64,000 nt of DNA from Clostridium neonatale (lineage in GTDB: Bacteria; Bacillota; Clostridia; Clostridiales; Clostridiaceae). A program made the translations under genes and the position numbers. The notes under the pieces were generated by a model that was given only the letters and a program-made list of their open reading frames with translations, was not told the origin of the DNA and made no database searches. This document shows, piece by piece, positions 44,261-53,300 of this stretch; positions within the stretch are counted from its first letter, which is position 1; each line of letters starts with the position of its first letter. The DNA is taken from assembly GCF_001458595.1 (NCBI RefSeq), contig NZ_LN890328.1, positions 1,736,726 through 1,800,725 of the forward strand, in the 5' to 3' direction.

Positions 44261-44627
44261 AATTAATAGTCTAATTTTTTCAATTAACAAATTAAACATA
44301 ATAATTTTTTGCAAAAGTTTATGTTTCTATTCATACTAATGAAAATATTGATTCATAAAAGAATAAATATTATAAATAAGGATAATGGATATATTTGTTT
44401 AAACAAATATATCCATTATCAAAAATATAAATTCTAAAACAACTTCTTCTTTTAAAAAATATTATATGTCCAACTTCTTAGGCTGTGCAATCAAAGTAAT
44501 TTTATAAATTAGCTTTAAATCAATTCTTCAACCCTTGCACCAATTCTTTATGGCTCGCATATTGGAGCAAATCTTTCAACAACGCAAGAGGAAGGTCATT
44601 TTACATAAAATTATTTTTAATTATATT
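44261..44627. other. Gap between nhaC-like gene and Crp fragment
   Basis: 367 bp. The only clear item is the 40-bp palindrome at 44381-44420. The stretch 44520-44610 is more G+C-rich and could be a gene relic, but no family is recognisable. Confidence 0.4.
44381..44420. terminator. Perfect 40-bp palindrome, probably a two-way terminator
   Basis: GATAATGGATATATTTGT, TTAA, then its exact reverse complement. It lies between a plus-strand and a minus-strand gene, where a bidirectional terminator would sit. It has no long T-run. Confidence 0.6.
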
Positions 44628-45104
44628 CTAAAGTGACTTTACATAAATATTCTTAGATAATTCTCTAAGTTTGTTTATATCTAATATATATATTTTTTTA
44701 TCACCACATTTTATAATTGATTTTGATTCCATTTCTTTAAGAGTTCTATTCAAATGTCTATATGTTGTACCTAAGAATTGGGCAATGTCTAAATATGATG
44801 AATTCAAAATTATATAATTTTTGTCTGTAAGATGTTCAACTAAATAACTAGCTACCCTATTGATAAGTGGATATACAAAATTATATGAGCTATTATTAAT
44901 AGTTCCATAAAGTTTTTCACTCAAAGAATCTACCAAATGGTGTAAAAGTTTTACATTATCAAAATGCTTTTTTCTAAGTATAGTAGAAAGTATTGCTATC
45001 AAAAAAGTATCTTCTACTGCATCAATATTACAAAGTATAGGTATACCTTTTAAAAGTTCTAAATCTCCTATTGTATTAAAATCTTTATAAAACTTTAAAG
45101 TCAT
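44628..45104 (-). pseudogene. Crp/Fnr-family regulator, N-terminally truncated
   Basis: The visible 158 residues start within the cyclic-nucleotide-type sensor (KFYKDFNTIGDLELLKGIPI), then a dimer helix and a winged helix-turn-helix (SSYLDIAQFLGTTYRHLNRT). About 70 residues of the beta-roll are missing compared with the family. The ATG at 45104 overlaps the end of a truncated cutC frame (ATGA), and the junction looks like a deletion. If expressed it would be a DNA-binding stub. Confidence 0.75.
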
Positions 45105-45418
45105 ATAATTTCTTTATCTAGCTTAGCATCTTTAATAGCTCCAATTACTACTCCATGAGCTCCTAAATCCTTGCATAACTGTACATCATATTTCATTATT
45201 TCAAGTTCTTCTTTAGTATAAGTAAAGTTTCCTCAACGAGGTCTTATTATAACCATTACTGGTATATCTAATTTTTCTACTGTCTTTTTAATTGTTCCAT
45301 AACTTGGAGTAGTTCCATCCTCCATTAAGTTGTCACAAAGCTCTATTCTATTTGCACCTTTTTCAGCAGCTAAGACAGCCTCATTATAATTTCCAACACA
45401 AGCTTCAAATATAGTCAT
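45101..45418 (-). pseudogene. cutC-like gene, nonsense-mutated and truncated
   Basis: Residues 1-61 match CutC (FEACVGNYNEAVLAAEKGAN, RIELCDNL, GTTPSYGTIK, VMVIIRPR). An in-frame TGA at 45233-45235 replaces the first Gly of the RPRGG motif, then the same frame continues GNFTYTKEELEIMKYDVQLC and GAHGVVIGAI to 45101. The last half of the roughly 240-residue protein is gone, joined to the Crp fragment. Confidence 0.82.
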
Positions 45419-45543
45419 ATTATTCCCTCCAAGATAATTATTTTAGTGTGTCTTAAATCTCAAAAATATATTCATGGGACCTGGTCCATTCTCTTTTTTT
45501 TAGAAAAGTCCAGTTCATCTATTTTATCAAAGTTAATACAATA

Positions 45544-47379
45544 TTAATAATAAAGTCCTTCTTTATCTTTATTAAATTGACTATTATAAAGCTCTGCATA
45601 AAAGCCATCTTTGCTAAGCAATTCATCATGTTTTCCACTTTCAACAATTTTGCCATCTTTAAGAACGATAATTTTATCTGCATTTTTTATAGTACTTAGC
45701 CTATGAGCTATTACAAATGTTGTTTTACCATTCATCAAATTTAACATTGCTTTCTGAATTGCCATTTCTGTACGGGTATCAATAGATGAAGTTGCTTCAT
45801 CTAGAATTAAGATAGATGAGTCCGTTAAGCTAGCTCTTGCAATTGCTAAAAGCTGTCTTTCACCATGAGACAAATCCCCTCCGTTATCAGATAAAACAGT
45901 ATCATAGCCTTCAGGTAATTGCATAATAAAATGATGTGCATTAGCAAGTTTTGCTGCCTCTTCCACTTCTTCATCAGTAGCATTTAATCTTCCGTATCTT
46001 ATGTTTTCTCTAACAGTTTCTGAAAACAAAAAAGTGTCTTGTAATACTATTGATATATATTTTCTTAGACTATCTCTTTTAATACTATCAATATTTTTAC
46101 CATCAATAATGATTTTTCCACTATCTATATCATAAAACTTAGTCAATAAATTTATTATTGTAGTTTTTCCTGAGCCAGTAGGTCCAACAATTGCAATTAA
46201 ACTACCTTTTTCTCCTTCTAAACTAAGCCCATCTAGAATCATCTTATCTTTATTATATGAAAAGCTCACATTTTCAAAAGAAACTGTCCCTTCCATACTT
46301 TCAATCTGCTCTGCATTAATACTATCTTCTTCTTTCTCTTCTTCTATAACTTCAAATACTCTCTCTGCACCAGCTAAAGCACTTTGTATTGTGTTAAAAA
46401 TATTGAGGATATCATTAATTGGTCTAGTGAAATTTCTCATATATATGATAAATGTAAAAATTATTCCTACAGATATACTTCCTTTGCCTTGTACAATTAA
46501 ATATCCTCCACTTACGGCTACTATTAAATAAGATAAGTTATTAATAAAGTTGTTTACTGGACCCATAATTCCTGAAAAAGCTTGAGCATAGATTGCACTG
46601 CTTGTTAGTTTTTCATTTATTTCATTAAAATTATCTTTAACCTGTTCTTCTTCTGAAAATAACAATGTTGTTTTTTGACCTGAAACCATTTCTTCAATAT
46701 AACCATTTAAATCACCTAGATTTCTCTGCTGTTTAATAAACAATGGCTGAGTTTTAGTTGCAATTATTTTAGTGATAATTATCATTAAAGGAGTTGTCAC
46801 AATTGTTACACATGTAAGAATTGGACTTAAAATTAGCATAGCTATAAACATTCCTACTACATTAATAATTCCTGAAAAAAATTGTATAACACTTTGTGAT
46901 AAAGTCGTATTAATATTATCAACATCATTGGTTAATCTACTCATGATATCACCGCTGGAATGCGTATCAAAATATTTTAAAGGCAACTTTTGAATATTTT
47001 TAAATAAGTCCTTTCTAATATTAGAAGCAGTTGTTTGTGCAATATAAACCATCAACCTATTTTGAAAAAAAGTTGTTATACTGCCTACCAAATATATTAT
47101 TGCTAATATAATACAAATGTTTCGCAATCCGAGCATGTCCCTTTTTTCAATAAAATTGTCTAAAGTATACCCATTCATTCTAGTGCCTATAATATTTATT
47201 ACTGTACTTATAAAAGATAATAAAAATATTAAAGATATTACCGTTTTACTACTACCAATATATTTTATTAATTTTTTTATTGTTTCTGATGGATTTTTGA
47301 GTTTAATATTTTCTAAGTGCCTACCTGGACCACCATGTCTGCCTGGCATTTGTATACTAAATTCCTTTAAATTAGCCAA
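45544..47379 (-). CDS. ABC exporter half-transporter B (TM-NBD), 611 aa
   Basis: An N-terminal tail with MPGRHGGPGRH, typical of the second subunit of heterodimeric multidrug exporters, six TMs (about 50-330), then the nucleotide-binding domain: Walker A GPTGSGKTTIINLL, signature in this subunit LSHGERQLLAIARA, Walker B ILILDEATSSID and His loop VIAHRLS. It pumps drugs or lipids outward together with the 47372 protein. TTG start overlapping the previous gene's end by 8 nt, with a GAGG site. Part of the MarR-controlled operon. Confidence 0.92.
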   Translation of the reverse strand: MANLKEFSIQMPGRHGGPGRHLENIKLKNPSETIKKLIKYIGSSKTVISLIFLLSFISTVINIIGTRMNGYTLDNFIEKRDMLGLRNICIILAIIYLVGSITTFFQNRLMVYIAQTTASNIRKDLFKNIQKLPLKYFDTHSSGDIMSRLTNDVDNINTTLSQSVIQFFSGIINVVGMFIAMLILSPILTCVTIVTTPLMIIITKIIATKTQPLFIKQQRNLGDLNGYIEEMVSGQKTTLLFSEEEQVKDNFNEINEKLTSSAIYAQAFSGIMGPVNNFINNLSYLIVAVSGGYLIVQGKGSISVGIIFTFIIYMRNFTRPINDILNIFNTIQSALAGAERVFEVIEEEKEEDSINAEQIESMEGTVSFENVSFSYNKDKMILDGLSLEGEKGSLIAIVGPTGSGKTTIINLLTKFYDIDSGKIIIDGKNIDSIKRDSLRKYISIVLQDTFLFSETVRENIRYGRLNATDEEVEEAAKLANAHHFIMQLPEGYDTVLSDNGGDLSHGERQLLAIARASLTDSSILILDEATSSIDTRTEMAIQKAMLNLMNGKTTFVIAHRLSTIKNADKIIVLKDGKIVESGKHDELLSKDGFYAELYNSQFNKDKEGLYY

Positions 47380-49105
47380 CTTTAATCACATCCTCACCAA
47401 ATTGCAAAATTGCAATGCTTCTATATATTTCATTATTTTTTATTAAATCCTCATGTTTTCCAATAGCGTTAATAGTACCATTATCAAGAACAATAATCTT
47501 ATCTGCATCTGCAATAGCTGATATTCTTTGTGCAATAACAAACATAGTTTTATTTTTCATTCTCTTTTTTATGGAATTTTGAAGTTTAGCTTCTGTTGCC
47601 ATATCTAAAGCGCTAGTGGAATCATCCATAATAAAAATTTTACAGTTCCTATTTAAGACTCTAGCTATGCAAAGACGCTGTTTTTGACCACCAGAAAAAT
47701 TTTGGCCTCTTTGCTCTACAATACTCTCATAAGCGTTTTCTTTTTCCATTATAAATTCATAGGCTTCAGCTTCTTTAACGCTTTCTTCTACTAAATCTCG
47801 GTCTGCTTCAGCACTTCCAAATTTTAAATTTCGTTCTATTGTTCCTGAAAATAATGTATTTTCTTGAGTGACAAAACCAATATTCTTTCTAAGTTCTGCA
47901 AGATTTAAATCTTTTACATTTACGCCTCCAATTAGTATTTCTCCTTCTGTTGCATCATATAGTCTAGAAATCAAACTAACTAAAGTACTTTTACCAGCAC
48001 CTGTACCTCCTATTATGCCAATTTTTTCTCCTTCTTTTACTTGAAAATTTATATTTTTTAAGACATAATCACTATCTTCATTGTATTTAAAGCTTACATT
48101 TTTAAATTCAACATCATATTTTTCTATCTTAATTGTTCCATCATTATTATTTATAGCTGGAACTATATCAAATATCTCATTAATTCTATCTGCTGATGCC
48201 TTCGCACGTGAAATATTTATTACAATGCTTACCGCCATAATCAAAGCATTCATTATTTGAATTATATAATTTATAAAAGCCATAATGATACCTACTTGTA
48301 TTAAGCCGTTATTTACCATTATACCGCCAAACCATAATACACTTATTACTGCAAAATTCATTACTAATGTTACAATAGGCCAAAGCATCATATTTATATT
48401 CTGAGCATTTATACTCTCACTATTTAAACCATTATTTGCATCATTAAACCTGTTAAACTGTTTGTTTACTATATTAAAAACTTTGATTACCTGCACCCCT
48501 AAAATATTTTCACGCATAACCACATTGATATTATCTATTTTTTGCTGAACAGATAAAAATAATGGAAATGATTTTTTCATTACTATAACAACTGAAATTA
48601 ATATAATTGGAATTGCTATTAAAAATATTATGGAAAGCATTGGACTAAGAATATAAGACATTATAAGCCCACCAATACATAGTAGCGGTGATCTTATCAT
48701 TCCTCTCAAAAGCATTGTTACCATATTTTGAATTTGCATTACATCATTGGTTAATCTCGTTATTAATGATGATGGTTTTAAATGATCTATATCTGCATAT
48801 GATAAGGTTTGAATTTTATTAAATAATCCTGTTCTTAAATTTTGACCGAGCTTCATAGATGCTATGGAAGTAAATACTGAACAGCCTGATCCACCTATTA
48901 GTCCAAGTATGGCTACAATAAGCATTTTTTTACCTACAGTTAAAATGTAAGTTGTATCATTATTTACGAGGCCTATATCTATAATATTTGCTAATAATGT
49001 TGGCTGAAGCAAATCCATAGAAACTTCTAAAATCATCATTATAGGTGCTATTATTGCACAAATAACTGCTGATCCTTTTAAAAATCTTAACAATAGTTTA
49101 ATCAT
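47372..49105 (-). CDS. ABC exporter half-transporter A (TM-NBD), 577 aa
   Basis: Six TMs (about 15-300), then Walker A GGTGAGKSTLVSLI, signature FSGGQKQRLCIARV, Walker B IFIMDDSTSALD and VIAQRIS in the His loop. Asp in place of the catalytic Glu after Walker B (DDS) and Gln in place of the switch His (AQR) mark the degenerate site of a heterodimer, complemented by the 45544 subunit. Start set at 49105; the outer ATG at 49117 has the ribosome site too close. Confidence 0.92.
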   Translation of the reverse strand: MIKLLLRFLKGSAVICAIIAPIMMILEVSMDLLQPTLLANIIDIGLVNNDTTYILTVGKKMLIVAILGLIGGSGCSVFTSIASMKLGQNLRTGLFNKIQTLSYADIDHLKPSSLITRLTNDVMQIQNMVTMLLRGMIRSPLLCIGGLIMSYILSPMLSIIFLIAIPIILISVVIVMKKSFPLFLSVQQKIDNINVVMRENILGVQVIKVFNIVNKQFNRFNDANNGLNSESINAQNINMMLWPIVTLVMNFAVISVLWFGGIMVNNGLIQVGIIMAFINYIIQIMNALIMAVSIVINISRAKASADRINEIFDIVPAINNNDGTIKIEKYDVEFKNVSFKYNEDSDYVLKNINFQVKEGEKIGIIGGTGAGKSTLVSLISRLYDATEGEILIGGVNVKDLNLAELRKNIGFVTQENTLFSGTIERNLKFGSAEADRDLVEESVKEAEAYEFIMEKENAYESIVEQRGQNFSGGQKQRLCIARVLNRNCKIFIMDDSTSALDMATEAKLQNSIKKRMKNKTMFVIAQRISAIADADKIIVLDNGTINAIGKHEDLIKNNEIYRSIAILQFGEDVIKVG

Positions 49106-49208
49106 AATCTCTCTCATTCCTTTCTAAACTGTTTTCAAATATAAAAATAGGTATTGTGATGATTCTTCTTTAATAACAGGCAAATACCATAATAATTCTT
49201 CATGCTAA

Positions 49209-49268
49209 TTACTATTTACAGTGTCACTCTGGAATGTAGCAATCTCATAGTGACACTGTAAATAGTAA
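49209..49268. repeat. Perfect 20-bp inverted repeat between marR and the ABC genes
   Basis: TTACTATTTACAGTGTCACT and its exact complement, separated by 20 bases, in the leader of the ABC genes. No T-run follows, so a simple terminator is unlikely. It could be an RNA processing or stabilising hairpin, or a small mobile remnant. Confidence 0.7.
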
Positions 49269-49343
49269 ATATTAAAAATTATATTAAGAAAACAACTCCT
49301 TGCTATTTTCTGCTCATTTGTATTTGTTATTTTATAATCCTGA

Positions 49344-49871
49344 CTAATCTTCAATAAAATGCTTATGATGATCTTTATGACCATGACAATGGTGATGGTG
49401 CATATTCTTTTCACAATGTCCTACTTCATCAGCTCCATTTGTCATCTCAAGATTTTCATTAATTTTATTAACCATCTCCAACATTTTTTCACTTTCTTCT
49501 GTTGTCAGACAGTTAAAAATTGAAGCTGATAATTTATCATTAACCTGGTTAAAGCCTTCAATTGCATTTCTACCTGCATCAGCAAGGTAAACATGCATCA
49601 CTCTACGATCTTTCTCATCGCTCTTTCGTACAATAAATAAATGTTGTTCTAAATTACTTAACATTTCTGTTAAAGATGATGGACGAATATCCATCATATC
49701 TGCCAAGTCACGTTGTATTATTCCATCATTTTTTGAAATCAAAAATAATAACCTGATCTGTCCTCTGTTAAGGCCTTCTATTGGTGGCATTATACGATGT
49801 CTACTTCTGTGCATCTGTCTATTTAGACGCTGCAGCGCATTATATAAATTATTTGAAATTGTATCTGACAT
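49344..49871 (-). CDS. MarR-family repressor with His-rich C-terminal tail, 175 aa
   Basis: Winged helix-turn-helix of the MarR type (LISKNDGIIQRDLADMMDIR, SSLTEMLSNLEQ, then KSDEKDRRVMHVYL as the wing). Residues about 150-175 carry MHHHHCHGHKDHHKH, a likely metal-binding tail not usual in MarR. The first gene of the operon with the two exporter subunits. Two TTAGGTACCTAA operators flank its own promoter, so it should repress the operon and be released by a drug or perhaps metal. AGGAGG site before the ATG. Confidence 0.9.
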   Translation of the reverse strand: MSDTISNNLYNALQRLNRQMHRSRHRIMPPIEGLNRGQIRLLFLISKNDGIIQRDLADMMDIRPSSLTEMLSNLEQHLFIVRKSDEKDRRVMHVYLADAGRNAIEGFNQVNDKLSASIFNCLTTEESEKMLEMVNKINENLEMTNGADEVGHCEKNMHHHHCHGHKDHHKHFIED

Positions 49872-49910
49872 ATTAAATTCCTCCTATTTTGGTTACTTAT
49901 TTATAATTGA

Positions 49911-49978
49911 TTAGGTACCTAACAATTTGATTATAATTGACGGATTTTCTAATGTCAATAATTTATTTAGGTACCTAA
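49911..49978 (-). promoter_or_regulatory. marR operon promoter between two identical operators
   Basis: Perfect 12-bp palindrome TTAGGTACCTAA at 49911-49922 and at 49967-49978. Between them, on the minus strand, is a near-ideal promoter: TTGACA (49958-49953), 17-bp spacer, TATAAT (49935-49930). Spacing of 56 bp centre to centre would place repressor dimers on both sides of the polymerase site. Confidence 0.85.
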
Positions 49979-50086
49979 TTATATTGCTTAGCTATATGAA
50001 TACTTCATATTGGCATTTAAATACAGTTATAACTTATATTTTTATAGCCTATATTATAATACAATATCTTTTATTAAAGGTAATCT

Positions 50087-50179
50087 TTTAAGCCGTCGAT
50101 TTTTTTCAGCACATTCTGGATTTTCTGAGCGAGCCTGCGAAAAGGCCAGGCGCATATAATTTATTTTTTATTCTTTAGG
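50087..50179. repeat. 93-bp dispersed repeat, family S, copy 1
   Basis: Starts TTTAAGCCGTCGATTTTTTT and ends ATTCTTTAGG; the second copy is 60083-60175, same length with about 10 differences. Its centre (CTGAGCGAGCCTGCGAAAAGGC) is much richer in G+C than the flanks. Not protein-coding in a consistent frame. Confidence 0.8.
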
Positions 50180-50253
50180 TACTATATATTATTTTTAAAA
50201 TCTAATCCAACATTAGTTGTCCACAGGCTATTCTGCAATATAATTTCCTAAAG

Positions 50254-50301
50254 AATAAAAAATACTAAGTAATCATAATTTAATATAATTGCTTAGTATT
50301 T
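50254..50301 (-). terminator. Terminator of polC
   Basis: On the minus strand AATACTAAGCAAT pairs with ATTACTTAGTATT (one mismatch), followed by TTTTTTATTC, about 80 nt after the stop. Confidence 0.75.
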
Positions 50302-50382
50302 CTTCTATTCTTATAGATAATTAAAATTACAGTTCTTAATTTATAAACTCAATTAAAATGTTATTACCTTCTATAAAAGTGG

Positions 50383-53300
50383 TTACGCCATATCAAAAAA
50401 GCTTACTTGATCACTTTCTGAAAGATCATTTAAACATCCAAATTTTCTAAGTAAATCTGTAGCTGAGTTTCCTATTTTAGCTCTCTTTTTCAAATTATCT
50501 ATTGAACTTATAGGAGTATCTTCACGAACAGCATTATATATAGATTCTGCTGCCACATTCCCCATACCAGATATACTATTTATTGGTGGTCTTAATCCAT
50601 CCTCTTCTACCTTAAATTTAGTTGCATCTGATTTATATAAATCAATTGGCAAGAACTTAAAGCCTCTTTCATACATTTCTAAAACTATCTCTAAATCATC
50701 ATACATATCCTTATCTTTTGGTGCAGCATCATTTCCCTGCAGGCTGATTTCCTTCATTTTTTCTTTAACTTTTTCTTTTCCAAAAATCATAAATTCTGCA
50801 TCAAATGCTTTTGCTCTTATTGAAAAATAAGCTGCATAATATGCCTTTGGTATATGAACCTTAAACCAAGCAATTCTAAAAGCCATCATAACATAAGCTG
50901 CTGCATGGGCCTTAGGGAACATGTATTTTATCTTTTTACATGAATCTATATACCATTCAGGTACATCATGTTCTCTCATTAGCGCTTCATATTCTGCCCA
51001 TTTTTCTGGATCTTTTAATGCTTTACCTTTACGAACAAGCTCCATTATTTTAAAAGCAGTATTTGGTGGAAGTCCTTTTTTAATTAAATAAACCATAATA
51101 TCATCTCTACAACATACTGCATCACTGATACTTGTTATTACTCCTGAATCAATTAAATCCTTAGCATTTCCAAGCCATACATCAGTACCATGAGATAATC
51201 CTGATATACATAATAAATCCGAAAATGTTGTAGGAAGTGTATCTAAAAGCATTCCTCGAACAAACTTAGTTCCAAACTCAGGTATTCCAAAAGTCCCAAC
51301 TTTTGAATTTATCTGTTCTGGTGTCACTCCAAGAGCTTTTGTTGATGAAAATAGTGACATTGTTTCCTTATCATCAAGATGTATCTTTTGTGGATCAACT
51401 CCTGTAATATCTTGAAGCATTCTTATTACCGTAGGATCATCATGGCCAAGTATATCGAGTTTCAAAAGATTCTGATCAATAGAGTGATAATCAAAATGTG
51501 TTGTTATAATATCTGACTCAGGATCATCTGCTGGATGCTGAACTGGACAAAATTCATATATTTCTCTTCCTTTTGGAACAACTATTATTCCTCCTGGATG
51601 CTGCCCTGTTGTTCTCTTTATTCCTGTACATCCTTTTGATATTCTTGTTATTTCAGCTTTATTAGCAGTTTTATTTCTTTCTTCAAAATATTTTTTTACA
51701 TATCCAAATGCTGTTTTTTCAGCTACAGTACCTATTGTTCCAGCTTTAAATGTTGTACCTTTACCAAATATAACTTCTGTATATTTATGTGCCTTTGCTT
51801 GATATTCTCCTGAGAAGTTTAAATCTATATCTGGTTCTTTATCTCCATTAAACCCAAGGAAGGTTTCAAATGGAATATCCATTCCGTCTTTATCTAGATT
51901 TTCTCCACACTGTGGGCAGACTTTATCAGGTAAATCAAATCCATTTTTATATCCATAATCCGTAAAATCTGAATACTTACATTTTGGACATCTATAATGC
52001 ACTGGAAGAGCATTAACTTCTGTTATACCTGTCATATATGCAACAACAGACGAACCAACAGATCCTCTTGATCCCACAAGATATCCATCTTCATTTGATT
52101 TCCACACAAGCTTCTGTGCAATAATATACATTACCGAGAATCCATTTTTTATAATAGAATCTAATTCTCTATCAAGTCTATCCTGAACAATCTTTGGAAG
52201 CGGATCACCATATAGTTCATGTGCCTTTCCATAAGCAATATCCTTTATTGTCTGCTCACATCCATCTATATGCGGTGGACATTTTTCTGGTGAAATTGGA
52301 CTTATTTGTTCACACATATCTGATATTTTGTTTGTGTTTGTTACAACAACTTCATATGCTTTTTCTTCTCCAAGATATGAGAACTCTTCAAGCATCTCTT
52401 CTGTTGTTCTTAAATATAATGGTGCTTGATTATCTGCATCTTTAAATCCCTGACCGGCTTCTAATATACGCCTGTAGATTTCATCTTCTGGATCCATAAA
52501 ATGAACATCCCCTGTTGCCACTACAGGCTTATTAAGTTTTTCTCCAAGTCTTATTATTTGTTTATTTATTTCTTTTAAATATTCCTTATCTGGCACATTC
52601 CCATTTCTTATTAAATAATCATCATTGCCAAGAGGCTGAATTTCTAAATAATCATAATCTTTTGCTATATTTTCGATTTCCTCATCAGATTTTCCAAGTA
52701 ATATGGATTGATAAAGTTCTCCTTCACTGCATGCACTTCCAAGTATTAAACCTTCAGAATATTTCTTATACATACTTTTTAATATACGTGGTTTTTTGTA
52801 GAAATAATCTAAATGTGAAAATGATACAAGCTTATATAAATTTTTTAATCCAGTATAATTCTTTGCAAGTATTATTGCATGATGAGTTCTAAGTTTTTTA
52901 TATGCTACTTTTTTAGATTCTTCATCTGAAGCATATTCTTCTATATCTTCAAGGGTTAATGCTCCTCTTTCCTTTAACGTGTCAATCATCACATTAAATA
53001 CCTTAACAGTAGTATCAACATCATCTAATGCTCTATGTGCAACCTCTACCTTTATGCCAAGATTTTTAGCTATTCTTCCTAATTTATAAGTTTTATAATC
53101 AGGAAATAAATCATGCGCTAAAGTCAATGTATCTAAATATGTGAAATCAAAATCATGCCCTAAAACTTTTGCATAATGCTTTAAAAATCCAATATCAAAG
53201 TCCGCATTATGAGCAACCAAAACAGTATCTTTAATAAAATCAAGCATTTTAGGGAATACCTTATCTATTGTTTCTGCATTCCTTACCATATCATCAGTTA

